Positions 38,610-51,687 are shown, numbered from the stretch's first letter. The stretch: 64,000 nt of DNA from Hirudo medicinalis (GCA_011800805.1 MPNW01000127.1:82959-146958); one strand, 5' to 3'. Translations and numbers: made by a program. The notes: generated from the letters alone by a model not told the origin.

Positions 38610-39030
38610 TAAAATGTTGTCTGATAAGGAGAGGGGGCTGAGGGGAGATTGAGGCCTTCAGACAAGCAAATTATTCGATCAGGGAAATTGCCAAGGAGCT
38701 CAATCGATCCAAGACTTTCATCAGTAACTACTTAAAAGCTCCTGAGGAATATGGAAGAAAAAATAATCATGGAAGACCCAAGAAACTGACGATTCGTCGA
38801 AGAGACTCCTGGTAAAAAAGGCTTCAACCATGAAGTACAGGTAAATTTTCAGCAAATCAAATTAGAAATGAACTTGATTTAAAAATTTGTAAAAGTACAG
38901 TGTTAAGTTATTGGAGACCTAATGATATTTTATTATGTGCAAAAGATTAAAGATTCCAGCTCTTAATAACCATCACAAGTTCGAGTGGAATGGGCCAAAA
39001 CCATGCTCTCCAAAGAGACGGTTGGAGCCA
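38610..39030 (+). mobile_element. decayed Tc1/mariner (Tc3-like) transposase fragment
   Basis: Plus-strand translation, allowing for frame breaks, gives LSDKERG, then IEAFRQANYSIREIAKELNR, SKTFISNYLKAPEEYG and GRPKKLTIRR. This is the bipartite paired-type helix-turn-helix DNA-binding domain of Tc3-type transposases. It continues as NQIRNELDLKICKSTV and FERVEWAKTM up to about 39000. Frameshifts and stops show it is inactive. The catalytic DDE part is not recognisable downstream and I could not define the inverted ends. Confidence 0.75.
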
Positions 39031-41268
39031 ATGTTCCCCTGATTTTTTTAAGTCTGTGTGCGCAAAAATTTCTTTTGTGAAACATTTTAAAGTAAAATTT
39101 TGTGCGCATTGCGGATGGTGGTGTCATCGGGTAATCGATACGTTGGTGAAGTACAAAGTACTAAGAAACTCCTACCACGGAGTGTGCCGACAAGGAATCA
39201 TCAGAGGAGTGCCCCCGAAAGTTCGGCCCAAACTTCTTACGTTCTCAGGGCCACACCTGTTTGATCAGGGGGGGGTTATCCCTGTCGGTTATTACCCTAC
39301 GTTAGCCATCTTCGGAACATCACCCATTATATGGTCACATACTAAGGACTCGCACATCTTTGACCTTTGCCCATGGACACCATATAATGCAAACTGAGCG
39401 TTATGTTTTCTTTGTAGCGGTCGCCTTCACTTTGAAAATTACGCTCATCGACCGCGCGCATAAACGCTCATTCGCGTTCTACGTCATTTGACAATTCGCG
39501 CGCCATTTCTTCGACACCCAAACTTTCATTTCCTCGAGGGAACTCGTGGAAGATCTTCCGTAAGGCCGGAAACTCGAACCCACTCGGAACTGTGGTTGAA
39601 ATACTGTCCAGTATCGTTCGGCCCTTATATCATATTTTCCCTGGATGCACAGCTGCACCAGAACGCTATTTCTCCACCTCTCCTTCGAATTTAGCTTTGC
39701 CTGGTGAATCTCAAGTCCCACACTCAAACCTGCTCACTGAAATGTCATTCTCCGATTCGATTCCAAAAATTGTGTCCATTGGAAGTCCGGTCATTGGTGG
39801 ATCCGTTATCCTCCCCCTCCTTTCGGCAGGGACCCGGTGTCTTCAACTCGTTACGATACCGCGATAACAATGTTAGTGTATGTTTAAAACATAAATGCGT
39901 TAAAGAAATTGAACAAGAGTTACATGTCAAAATATCATTTGGTATTAAAATATTAATATTGTGGAAATTTTACAATTTCTCGCTTCGATCCTTGGCCTTT
40001 ACCCACTCAGAATACACTCTGTCCAAGTCATCTGAGCCTCCTCCAAGATGTGATTCCTGGAGAGAACTGCATGGAAAATTCGTAAAAACTTTAGTAAAAT
40101 CAATGGATTTTAAAGATAGATGTCTTAAAGTTATTGTGAGTAAAAGAAACATTAATTGTTATTAATAAATTTCTTTTTACGTGAATTTTAATAATTTTTC
40201 GATGATTTTTGCAGTTTGTGCCAAAACATTATTAAATTATATTTGAAAAAATAATAAAACTTACATTTATTGATTTTTCAACTCACTCCTCAAACGTTAA
40301 TGGACGTAAAAGCAAAATAATGTTTTTATGGAATTTAATGAAACGTAATTGGTTCGTTTAAAGTTGAAAACATCGGGATTCGAAAGCATTACGTACCTGG
40401 TTTTTTTCTGTCGCAACGAAATTATTTTAAAACTTTCGAACATTTTGGATCTAAGAAACTTCCAGAAGCTCACAAGTTCGTTCCTGAGCAAGGAATACAA
40501 AATTAAAATCAAATGATTTTTCATTGAAATACGACTAATTCTGCGTAACTGTGTAATTGGATAAATTGGTTGTAATGTAATCAGTTTGCAAATAATAAAG
40601 GTTTGCAAGAATACAAACATGGCTTGAGCATTTTGGGCTTCAGTCAGAAATAAGACCTTCAACATTTTTTAAACAAAAGACTACTTTTCTTAACTTCAAA
40701 TAAAAGTCCAATTTCATTTGAACTAATTTCTGGTGAATTGTGGACATTTATTTGTGTTTAGATTTATTTACGAATATTATGTGGGTATTTATGTGTAGAA
40801 TTATTGTTGACGGATTATTAATTGCACCTTTTCAAAGGAATATTTTGAATTGAAAATTAAAGGGAAGAACAGAATGCAAATGAGTCGGATGGAAGTTCTT
40901 TAAAGCAGGTTGAAACTCTCAATCCCTCAACCAATCTTCAATCAATTCAATATTTCAACCAACTCCTCTATCAATGAAATGTCGCTTTTATTAATTACAT
41001 TCACAAGCTCCTGATTTCAAATGTCAATTGATAACAGTTGAGCATTTTAGCTTTATTTTGGCATCCCAATCGTATGAATTGCTTACTGTAATTAATTCTA
41101 TTTAGAATATTTCGGAAATAAAAATCGTCAATGTGTCAATTCATTATTAATGTCTCAACAATATTTCGCAAATGATTGAATTATAATATTTTATAACTTC
41201 AGTAAATTGATTTTGATCGATTAAATTAAGTCGAAAATGCAACATAAAATGCAATAAACAATTGACCC

Positions 41269-41370
41269 AAGTTATTACAAGGTTGATGTAATCCAAGAAG
41301 TTATTTCAAGGTTGATGTAATCCAAGAAGTTATTACAAGGTTGATGTAATCCAAGAAGTGATTACAAGTT
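41269..41370. repeat. 29-bp tandem repeat, about 3.5 copies
   Basis: Unit AAGTTATTACAAGGTTGATG plus TAATCCAAG, three nearly perfect copies and a partial one. Confidence 0.9.
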
Positions 41371-41887
41371 GTTACCACAAAACATAGCACAGATGATTGC
41401 ATTCAACATTCAACTTTGAAGGAGCATCATTTGCAATCGAGTGCGCTTTAAAACATCAAAAGTTTTTATCTCAGCGGGAAACCGCTGAGAAGCACACCTT
41501 AAAATTGGTGGAGATGAGTGCCAGTTCTAATAACTTTGAGATGGAAATGTTTCCATTGAAATGGAAAACAACAGTTCTTGGAACTCCGAGCAGGTGTTTG
41601 CAAAATAAAGGCGGAAGTTAACTTTTTTTTTCTCTTCTGTGAAATTATCATCCGAAAATAGTTGTTGTTTCATTATTAAAAATAATATTTGCAAGAAATT
41701 CTTGCGCAGTCACCAGGTGGAGTGTTTGTTGTTTTGTTTCGTTTGCGGTGTAATTAATTGTTATTTATTTCAAGTTAATTTTTTAAAAACCAATGGCTAA
41801 CTTCTGTCGTTGCTATTTTTAATGCAAACTTATTTGCCATTTAATATGTTACATTCTTTATTTAAGCCCTCTCCTCTGAAGAACAAT

Positions 41888-44800
41888 ATGATTGGTCATA
41901 GCAAACTTCGTCTCACCTTCACCTTGGTCACGTGTCTCGTGTTCCTGTCACGTGGGTTCGTCATAGACAAAAGAATCGCCTCTCAAGATGTCCGTAATTT
42001 CCAGGATTTAAACCGCTTGAACAACTACGATGACGAAGACTACGAAGATGACTTATTGAAAAACAATTATTATTATGACCGCGGTATGAATGCTATGAAT
42101 AGCAACAAGAGGGAGTTTTCCCCCGACAAGTTGAGGCAGCAGGTGCGAGACAAAATGGAGGCCATCATAAGAGGAAAGGATGTGGGCAGCTTCTTTGACG
42201 ACGACATCGAAAGTGAAATGTTCGATTCCATGATGAGGAAGATGATGAAGGACAAACATGAAGCCATGAAAAACATTGGCAATCTCAAGTCTTCCTCCAG
42301 TTTTCGGGAGGAAAAATCCAGCCAGACCAAAATCGAGAGCAACGGAAACAAAGGTGTTGCAGTAGTAACGGGTCAGTCGATGGAGTCCAGTTCTTCTGGA
42401 AACGGAAGCAACCCCCTGGTGAAGGTCGCCAAGGTCGTTGCCGTAGCGACCAAGAACGGAAAAGAAAACGGAGAGTGGAAAGTGAAACCAATTGAGGAGG
42501 AAGTTCAGGTTATAACTCCTGCTCCTGAAGATGGAAACCAAGCTCTGAAGAATGTTGGTGGTGACGATGACGATGAAGAAAAATTCAAATCTTTGTTCGA
42601 ACAGGGTGACAGGGGACTGTTTCACGGTCATGATTTTGATCGTCTGTTTGGGCCTGAGGAAGTCGAAAGGAGTCCAAGGAACAAGAGGAGCATCCTCGCT
42701 GCGGAAGAACCTAAGAAATCTGCGAACGATGTTGACCTACTCAAGAACTACATCGCACTTCAAGATGCAGAGAACAGACATCTCATGCAGGCACTGGACT
42801 TGGCCAGCGAGATTGAGCTGAACAACGAGGACGACCCCAGAACCATCGATGAGCAGATGTACCACATGAGGAAGGCCCTCGAAGAAGAGAGATCACTGAG
42901 CGCCATCAGGAAGCAGATACAACTTTCAATCAAGAATTCTGGCGCCAAGAGATCACCTTACATGTTCAAGCAGAACGACTACCCTGCCGAGGACTTGCAG
43001 AAGTATGCTGCTCCTGGTGATAATGATGACGATGATGATTACGATAATGGCGCCGATTACTCGTTTCTGAAGCGCTACTCGAAACGTAGAGTCAGCGGTG
43101 CTGAAGATTACAACGATGATGATGATGATGATGATGATGATGGTGGTGATGATGATGATGATGTCGTAGATGAAGGAGAGACTGTAAAGGAGGATGAGGA
43201 TGGCAATTTGATGGAAGAATGGGCAGGCGATATTACGTTAGATAGACACAAACTCAGAAATGAAGAGCTGATAGGCAGACTGAAGGAAATGATGAGCCAA
43301 TCAGATGAAGGGTGGAAATCTATTTCAAGGTCAAAGAAACCCCACCCAGTTGACCACAGTGTTGACGAACTTCTAGACGAGGAGAGCCTTCGAAATCTCC
43401 TCAGGTCTTACAGGAAGAATTACAAAACACTCAATGATGATAAAGTTTTACCGCTCATTTTTCCGGACGACGATGAGGAGTACGACGAGGGCGATATCGA
43501 TCCCCAGCTGAGGAGGAAGATACTGGAAAATATGGCCAGACATTCCATTTCGGGTTGGTGGACATCGTGACTACTTGATTTGTTGAGATGTTCTTGCTAT
43601 TTCTTTAATGTCAATCTCTAATATTTCTTTAAGCTTTTGTTGAGTTGTTCTTGTTGCTGCTGCTCGTTGTTAATTAAATTTATTGATTTTTCAGTAATTT
43701 TTAGTAATAAATTTAGGTGAATATGCATACATATTAAAGAATTAAATTTATTATTTCCTGGATTCTTTAGATAAATGAAATATTTTATTGCGGCCTAAGA
43801 TGGCCGCAGAGCCAAAAACCTTCCATGAAATTTGATGACATTTGCATAATTCCAAATAATCGCAAAATTTTGCTTTATGAACTTTGCGATAGACTCAATT
43901 TCGAGTTACAAATGATAATTTACAGGTGTGTAAGAATGTAAAATATGTTTTATTTGAAGCAGCAGGTGAAGTTAATTCTACAAGAATGAGTTTCAAACAT
44001 TACACTTTTGGGTTGATCCTGATGATGATAGATGACACTTTTGATTATCACAGGGAATAAAATTTATCAAATGTAAGCATTGTTTCAGACAAAAAAATAT
44101 TTGCATGTAACAGTTGAAAACATAATATCTGTTATGATATCATCTGTCATAAGATATATATTGTCGTGTGAGAGCTTAATTATTATCATTTATTTTGTTG
44201 ATGAATCTCAACAAACATGAGGAAAATGTTGATTAACAATGTAAATGTCGTGCAACAAATGACAGCAACATCAGCTTTAATTGTAGGAATTCTACTATTC
44301 ACTTTAAGAAAGCACTTACATTTGGAATTAATAGCTGGAATAATTAATCTATTAAAATACATTTGGAATACAACACGAACACATTTTATTTTTCCAACAT
44401 TTTTCTTCTCCATTTTAGATTTTCGATTGAATCCACTATTTAGAAACATCACGAAAGTTGAATTTCCCGAGAAAAGTAATCAAACTATTTTCTAAAGCAT
44501 TGAAGAAATGTTTTTATAAATAATTATAAACAATAAAGGGATCAATTTAAAAACATAAATAATTATAAATAACAAGGGAATCAATTTAGAAACACCAGCA
44601 ATATCATGGCCTTAAGAATTGCATGCAGGCACCATAAAAGTCTAATTTATAATAAATTTATTTTCACTAAATAACCAGCATTTATTATTTAATTGATGAA
44701 TAGTCAAAAATATTTGAGGAAATAAATTTAATTTCGCAGGATTTTTCCAAGAAAATCGTCCCATGGTTTCATCATCCGATGAAGATGTGGAAAGTAAATT

Positions 44801-45972
44801 GAGTTTTTAATTAAATCTGTTAAAATTTTTAATCTTCAAAACGTGGAATATTTTATTTTAAATTCGTGATGTTAAATTAATGTCACGTTCACAATAATAT
44901 TCACCGATGTTGCAGTTAGATACTCGCAATAGAACCAACCACCTGCTAATGTCTTACATTCGTAAATGCTTACAAATTAATGGACAAATAAATCTTGTAA
45001 TTTCACTTATTAACGATTAAAATCCGCTAAATTATTTGATACCTTGATGAAATCATCCCGTCATAAATATTTTCCTCAGATACTGAACCCTGGTGTCCCA
45101 AGGCTGCCAAATTGGTAGACAACTGCTTGTACGCCAGGCTCAATGGCTTGCTTCCTGATTCTGAGGCTGTGGATTTGTGCAACGCTCATCAGCTTTGCTA
45201 TAAATGCGTGAGTGGATCTGTAATGGTTCTATTTATATTCACGAAGTGAAAATGGCTGAGAGGTTTTACCTGCTAAAAGAATAAATTGATAATTAATCGA
45301 ACAAATTGAAGCGATTAAATAAATGTATAATTAAAATGTAATGTAATTAAATTCACTGAGATTTTCATGAGTTTTCTACTGATTACTTCCTTCAATGCTG
45401 ATCATTTCCAATAGGATCATATTGCAGATCAATCGAATATTACGAGTATATTACGAATATTAAAATATATTACAAATATTGTAATACGAGAGTGTTACGA
45501 TATATATTACGAATATTAAAATATATTACAAATATTGTAATTCGAGAGTGTTACGATATATATTACGAATATTAAAATATATTACAAATATTGTAATACG
45601 AGAGTGTTACGATATATATTACGAATATTAAAATATATTACAAATATTGTAATACGAGAGTGTTACGATATATATTACGAATATCACATTAAATCGGTTA
45701 AATATCGACACGATACCTTCTAAAAGTCATTTGAGAGTTATTTTGTATTCCTCAAGGGCTCGTCTAACGGCGTAACTTCGGAGGAATGCGACAGAGCATT
45801 CATGGAGCGTTCCAAAGAGTTGTGCCTGGATGAGATGGCATGCAAGAAGCAGGCAGCAAGTCTCTACGTGACCATGATGGCGGACAGACAATTCTACACC
45901 GAATTTGAGGCTCCGGACGTCTGCACCGATCCGTGCGTGACCAGCATCTTGTATACCGACAGATCCGATTGA
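41888..45972 (+). CDS. secreted acidic dibasic-rich precursor, probably spliced to a PLA2-like cysteine domain
   Basis: ATG 41888 opens a signal peptide (MIGHSKLRLTFTLVTCLVFL); in-frame ATGs at 41822 and 41846 are less suitable. The pro-region is granin-like: long Asp/Glu runs (about residues 395-450) and possible convertase sites NKR, AKR, FLKR, SKRR and LRRK. The open frame would stop at 43568-43570. However, a donor after 43553 (G|GTTGGT, phase 1) fits the acceptor at 45079. Exon 45080-45207 reads TEPWCPKAAKLVDNCLYARL then CNAHQLCYKC. Exon 45757-45972 continues GSSNGVTSEECDRAF, with further cysteines, to TDRSD and TGA. The pattern C-x2-H-x2-C-Y-x-C-G, then CD-x2-F resembles secreted phospholipase A2/conodipine-type domains, but the usual His-Asp is His-Gln. 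The two parts could instead be two genes. Function unknown; neuroendocrine precursor or secreted PLA2-like protein are the main options. Confidence 0.65.
43571..45079. other. probable intron of the acidic-precursor gene
   Basis: 1.5 kb of AT-rich DNA between the acidic exon and the first cysteine-domain exon. A 92-codon frame at 44217-44495 is AT-driven and has no resemblance to anything I know. No other features seen. Confidence 0.45.
45447..45690. repeat. 56-bp tandem repeat with internal palindrome, about 4.3 copies
   Basis: Unit of 56 bp, almost invariant between copies, containing the near-palindrome TATTACAAATATTGTAATA and the spacer CGAGAGTGTTACGATATA. It lies in the intron between the two cysteine-domain exons of the acidic-precursor gene. 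Confidence 0.9.
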
Positions 45973-48900
45973 TTTTTTTCCAAGAGAAACATCTCAAGTT
46001 GGAGTAACTGACTTGTGAACCTTCGTGAATTCGCCTAGTTAAGAAGGGAAACTACTTGTGCAATGTTCTCATCGATTCGTATAAAAGACTAAATTAATTT
46101 CACCTGATTTTTTTATTTTTAATTTAATTATTTGGTTACGTGGAAAGTTCAATGAGTTCATGGCAAAATTTATCTCGATTGTTGTCGTGTAACGAAAGTG
46201 CTTGTTTGGATCTATCTAATTAGATGTATTTAAAGAAATTTCTTAAGTTTGCATCATAAATTGTGGAATGTGATTGTAACCAATGTTTTGAAAGAAGATG
46301 TTTTATTATCGCGGCAACAATGTTTTTCGTCCAGTGAAACGTCAGTTGAAAATACATGCGTATTTCAACTTCAGCAAACACAAATGTCTCAATAAATACG
46401 TCACCACTACCCTTCTTCTAACCAAAACAGAACGGCTGCCTGGTTGGACTCCAGTAAGGTGAGCCGAGAGAATAACGCCTCCTACCTGAAAAACCTATTT
46501 AGTTATGATCAGCCTGAAAGTCCTCTGATCGAAACTCGAAAATTGACAACTACACCTTTGCATTCACAACTCACGCTTCTTTGAAATGTACTTTCTTACA
46601 TCTTGATATATCTTAGTAAAATCTTAGTAATAGGTGTAACCCTGGCGGAAGCATTAATAATTTTTTAAAATTAAATTTATATTGCAACTTTTAACCGTTT
46701 TATTTAGAATCTTCTGTAAGGCAGCTCTGCAGATCTGAATTAAGTTTTTAGGATTCCCACTGAGATCAAAAAATCTCGCACCAGACCCAACAAGTCTTAC
46801 AGTTCCACACAAATTCTCAACTCGATTATTCAGTTCAGTTCACTGAATAAACTTAATTGAAAACCTCCCAAGTTTAGGTAATCCCGGTTTATTTCAGTTT
46901 AATTAAATAAGTATCATCAAATGCTGATCTGTGCAAGCACGTCTTAAATTCTGTCGAGATCTTTGAATCTAACCAAAAACCATACCATTACTCTGATATT
47001 CTTTCTTTCTTGATGGCTTTATTCAGGTTTCTTTGGTCATTTAGGCAACTGCAATGAGCCAACTTTCAGGCTACAGAAAGCTCAAAGTAGCTCTTGAGTT
47101 CATCTTTTTGAAACGTATTTAGACATTATTGATCTGGGTGTGACGTAGTGACAAACAATATTCAATAAATGGTTTGTAAAAGTATGATTTAGGTGATTTC
47201 ATTTGAGTTCATTCCTGCATGCGGGGGAATGTCGTAGTGTCGCGTTCGCACAGGGAGCTCCGTTGGACAGGGGCGCTATAAATAATAGGTCGGGCGATTG
47301 TTCACCATATGCGTAGCCAACTGGGAGCGCCAAAGGGGGTACACAGTATTTATTACATGTTGTAAGTTTCGATAACTTAATTACTTTGTTTTTGTCTTTG
47401 CTTTTCTTGTGTTTTAGTGTGAAATTAATTGTTTGCCGCTAATCAACCATGCGTAAAGTACTACACTTTACTGTTGCAATATTTATGCACACATAAAAAA
47501 ATTCGCCCCTACCTTGTTCGATTTTAAATCCTACGCCAGTGTTGCTCACCCTCGCTTCGGATGCACGAGGCCATCAGAAGATCGCTAGATACAAATGTAA
47601 TTACAAACTTATTTAACTTATTTATTATTTAAGGTAGTTTCACAGGCACTTCGTTTCAGCATGTTCTCTTGATTATGGAATCCTTACGCTCGTCAATACC
47701 TTTCTCTCACAATCTTTATGGTCAATGACAAGTTATTGGCGTTCGGCAGTTTCTTCCGAAGTTATTCTAGAATTAGTTGTCCAAGTGGAGTTTCAATCAT
47801 TGCAATTCAATTACTGGAGGCTTAACATGGAAATACCCCCTGATGGTGGTACTTTCGACAAGCTTCACCTGTGATACGACTTCCCTCAACCATTCATCCA
47901 GAAACTTGCATGATCAGGTATTGCGCATGATGTAATCGATCCTTTGCACAAAGAATATCTTACAAAGGGGGTTGTTAAATTATAGCATAAGTTAATATTT
48001 ATCGTGAAGTGTAACTCTTTGAGTTTATTTATTTAGGTTTTTTTTTTGAGGGAATAAATTAATGATTTTGAAACTTTGTTTCAATGCTTTGAAAGGAGAG
48101 ACGTTTAATTGTCATGGCAACAACGCTTTCCATTCAGTTCAGTTGAAAAATATATCCGTCAACACATCTGCAAATGCAATCAATGAATACATCGATACAA
48201 ACAGTTTTCTGCTATACTTTGAGCAACAAGATTTGAATTAATGATTACTAATTATAATTATTTCCATCAGAGTATCAATTTAGTAGAAGACTTGAGGAGG
48301 TAGTGACATCTGATTTTCGACGTTCCATATTCTGTAAGGGAAATTCACAAATAATTTCTACTAATTAATTGTATACATATACACATTCACATTTAGACCT
48401 TGGACTTAGATCAATAAATACTCAGACAGCGATAATTTTGAACTTGTAAACATTACTGAGGGTAATTCGAAAGATTGAAATCAGATCATGAAAACTCATG
48501 AATGACTAAAAAAAATACTTGAGAAGCAAGTAATGAAAATTAATCAATTAAATTAATTAATTAAGCAATCAATTAAAATACTTGATATATAATTAATATT
48601 ATTTAATACAATCAACGAAAAGCAAAATAAATTAGTTATGATTGAATGCAAGCAAATTGGCGCCCAACCATGGCAGCAACTGGTCTTCCTTGGTAAACGC
48701 ATGTTGAGAGATCCAGCATCTCTTTTGACGAGTGGACGAAGAATATCTGGTTACGTAATAGAAATAATTACGTTTATTTGCTATTTTTATTGTTGATGTT
48801 AAATGCTATTATTCAAATTTAATGCGAAAGGTAGATGATTTTATGAATGTCGGAATGTTGAAGTTCTCACGGAGTTCAAATGAAAAGAAAAGAAACTGCT

Positions 48901-49481
48901 TTATTAAGCATATCGTGATGGGTCTCACTTTAAGACATTTAAAACTCTGCGAATATATTCAATTTAAAAAAAAAGAGATAATAATAATAATAAATGATGG
49001 GTTTTTCGTATTAAAATCAAGTTCATAAGCAACAGAAACTAAACTTTATTTCGACAACTGACGCAAGACAACAACAATTATCAACTCAAACATACCACAC
49101 GAGAACTCTGAAGACAACTCCTTATGTACCATACAAGTATTGAACTGCACGTCACAACAATAAATAATTTTAATCATTCACAATAACTTATTGAGTTGAC
49201 AATTTACTTCCACTCGTCCTCAAATGACTTGCTTCTCCTGCATTGATTTTTATTGATTCACTTTTAAGATGTGATTCATAAACATAAACATTGGCAATGT
49301 TATGCAATATATGCAATAAATTTATGCAAATGATGCAATTTAAAATTAACTTATTTACGATATTTATAAATAGTTATTAAGTTAGCGATAAAATAAGAAT
49401 ACATGCTTTCAATACAACAATAGCGAATTTAAAAAAATTTATTTGAAAATTCATGCGACTTCGTCGATAGCCTGACAATTT

Positions 49482-49745
49482 ATGAATCAATCCACCCATT
49501 CATCCATCCTACAATCCATCCATCCTTCCATCCATCCATCAATCCATCCATCCATCCATCAATCCATCCATCCATCCATCCATCCATCCAACCATCCATC
49601 CATCCATCCTTCCATCCATCCATCCATCCAGCCAACAATCCATTCATCCATCCATCCATCAATCCATTCATCCATCCTTCCATCCATTCATTCATCCATC
49701 CATCCATTCATCCATCCAACAATCCATCCATCCATCCAGCCGTCC
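49482..49745. repeat. (CATC)n/(CATT)n microsatellite
   Basis: Imperfect CATCCATC array with interspersed CATT, CAAC and CAGC units over about 260 bp. Confidence 0.95.
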
Positions 49746-49804
49746 ACCTTTTACTTTAAACAAATTAATAATGGAATGATCAAGGGCTAACTGGCTCCAA
49801 AAGA

Positions 49805-49870
49805 AAATGTGTTGTTGTGATGTTGTGTTGTTGTGACGTTGTGTTGTTGTGACGTTGTGTTGTTGTGAAT
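49805..49870. repeat. GTTGTGTTGTTGTGAC tandem repeat
   Basis: About four copies of a roughly 17-bp unit directly after the CATC array. Confidence 0.8.
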
Positions 49871-50039
49871 GGACATGTTTGGCGCCTAGAAACTCTGGCG
49901 TACATCGGCTGGATACGCTTGGCTACGCACACAGCGCCGTTTACGTTCAACAAACATTTCATGGTTTCTTCTTCTTCTTCTCCTCCTTGGGAGGTTGTTT
50001 GCTCAGTCAAGTGTTTAATGAATCAATTACTTTTAATAT

Positions 50040-50440
50040 CTTAATGAACCTCTACTCAATCACTCGATCAATTCACCCATTCATTCACTGTAGTCCAAAC
50101 ACAATTCATTCATTCGCTCGCTCGCTCATTTAGTCACCTATTCGCTCAATCATTCGTTCACCTGTTCACTTGATCACTCACTCGTTCGTTAATTTATTCA
50201 CATATTCATTCACTCACTCAATCATTCACTCAATCATTAATGCATTCATTCATTCACTCAATCATTCACTCATTCATTAACGCATTCATTCACTCACTCA
50301 ATCATTAACGCATTCATTCATTCACTCAATCATTCACTCATTCATTAACGCATTCATTCACTCACTCAATCATTCACTCATTCATTCACTCAATCATTCA
50401 CTCATTCATTAACCCATACTCACCCACATAAATCACTCAC
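50040..50440. repeat. CATT/CACT/CAAT-based higher-order tandem repeat
   Basis: Tetranucleotides CATT, CACT and CAAT arranged in larger repeated blocks such as TTCATTCACTCAATCATTAA. Confidence 0.85.
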
Positions 50441-50686
50441 ACATCCTTTCACCACAAAATCGTCTGGAGCATGCAATATCTCCATCGACCAGGTAATCAG
50501 CGGGTCCACTTAGCACACTAAGTTTGCAAATCCACGAAACCCTTCCTTGACAACTTCTGATTGTCGACAATCTTTTGATTGAAAGTGATTGATTCCCTGT
50601 CAATAGTTCACGATTGCTCAGTCGACCGTCCAATCAAAGACATGATTAATTGAATCAAATAGATTAGCGCTCTTTACCCTTCCGTC

Positions 50687-50905
50687 CATTCATCCATCCC
50701 TCCATTCATCCCTCCATCCCCATCCATCCATCACTCCATCCATTCGTCCATCCATTCGTCCATCCCTCCATCCATCCATTCATCAATCCATTCAATCAAT
50801 TCATTCATCCATCCATCCATTCATCAATCCATTCAATCCATTCATTCATCCATCCATCCATTCATCAATCCATCCATTCATCCATGCATTCATTCATCCG
50901 TCCAT
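50687..50905. repeat. (CCAT)n microsatellite
   Basis: Imperfect CCATCCATTCAT array over about 220 bp. Confidence 0.9.
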
Positions 50906-51094
50906 TCCCTCAGGGACGATTTGTAGGGGGGGGGCTCCACCGGAGAGACGATGTTGAAAATGAATAGTTTACAATGGTTACTAAGTAGCGTTGTCATGAC
51001 GACGGTCATGGTTGCGTTCTCCGCGTCACGAGTTTGAATTGTTGATTAAATGCGTTACTATGACGACGATAATGACGGTCATGGTGATGACGAT

Positions 51095-51140
51095 CACGAT
51101 CATCATTATCATCATCATCATCATCATCATCGTCATCACC
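51095..51140. repeat. (ATC)n microsatellite
   Basis: CATCATCATCATCATCATC run. Confidence 0.85.
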
Positions 51141-51417
51141 TGGAATATTAAAAGAAAAGGCTCATTCCTTTTGCAAAATTACATGAAATTGTACATTCCC
51201 TAAACGCATCATCATCATGATCGTGATGGTGGTGATGATAACGATGGCGACGATGACGACGACGATGACGATCATGATCATCAACACGACTGTGGTATGA
51301 CATCGATAGCAAGGCATCATAAAATTGGCCTCCTCCCTCCCCTTTTACAATCGGCAGTAAATCTTTCTTATCAGGGCGATAATGCCAAGGCATTTTTTGT
51401 TCCTTGCATTTAGCAAC

Positions 51418-51512
51418 CACATCAACACCATCATCATCATCACCATCATCATCACCATCATCACCATCATCACCATCATCATCATCATCATCATCGTCAT
51501 CATCATCATCAC
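51418..51512. repeat. (ATC)n/(ACC)n microsatellite
   Basis: CATCATCATCACCATCATCA-type array. On the minus strand it reads as poly-Asp, but there is no gene context. Confidence 0.9.
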
Positions 51513-51643
51513 GATTTAATTCTAATTTGACGTGTCGAACCACGGGGAATGCTTGCGAATGTCTGACGTGGGTTATTTCTTCTTTTATTGCTCTCGTAGG
51601 CGTTCTTGTGACGGCTTCAATGCTTCAGAATTATTCCTCGACT

Positions 51644-51687
51644 CCTGAGTGAGTGAGTGAGTGAGTGAGTGAGCGAGCGAGCGAGCT
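51644..51687. repeat. (GAGT)n/(GAGC)n microsatellite
   Basis: GAGTGAGTGAGTGAGT changing to GAGCGAGCGAGC. Confidence 0.9.

Larger units (their letters stand above)
32607..41821. other. gene-poor region of 9.2 kb
   Basis: AT-rich DNA between the M13 gene and the secretory-precursor gene. It holds the separately listed tandem repeats, a decayed Tc3-like transposon, and a CG-richer block at about 39100-39870. I see no convincing exon. Short reading frames (for example at 34342-34684, 37539-37925 and 38990-39397) show no family resemblance or splice structure. Upstream exons of either flanking gene could lie here unseen. Confidence 0.5.

Noticed and set aside
38990..39397. 135-codon frame with scattered Cys and Trp
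   Set aside because: Begins inside the decayed transposon and has no family resemblance; probably chance in a CG-richer block.
42053..42631. 192-codon minus-strand frame opposite the acidic precursor
   Set aside because: It is the antisense shadow of the acidic exon's codons.
44217..44495. Hydrophobic 92-codon frame, possible membrane protein
   Set aside because: Lies in the probable intron of the acidic-precursor gene; AT-driven Ile/Leu/Phe content; a similar frame exists on the opposite strand.
49480..49790. Ser/Ile/His/Pro or Trp/Met/Asp repeat proteins from the CATC array
   Set aside because: Microsatellite translation on either strand.
51148..51543. Reading frame with a poly-Asp run
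   Set aside because: It is the translation of (ATC)n microsatellites; no start context, splice sites or conserved flank.
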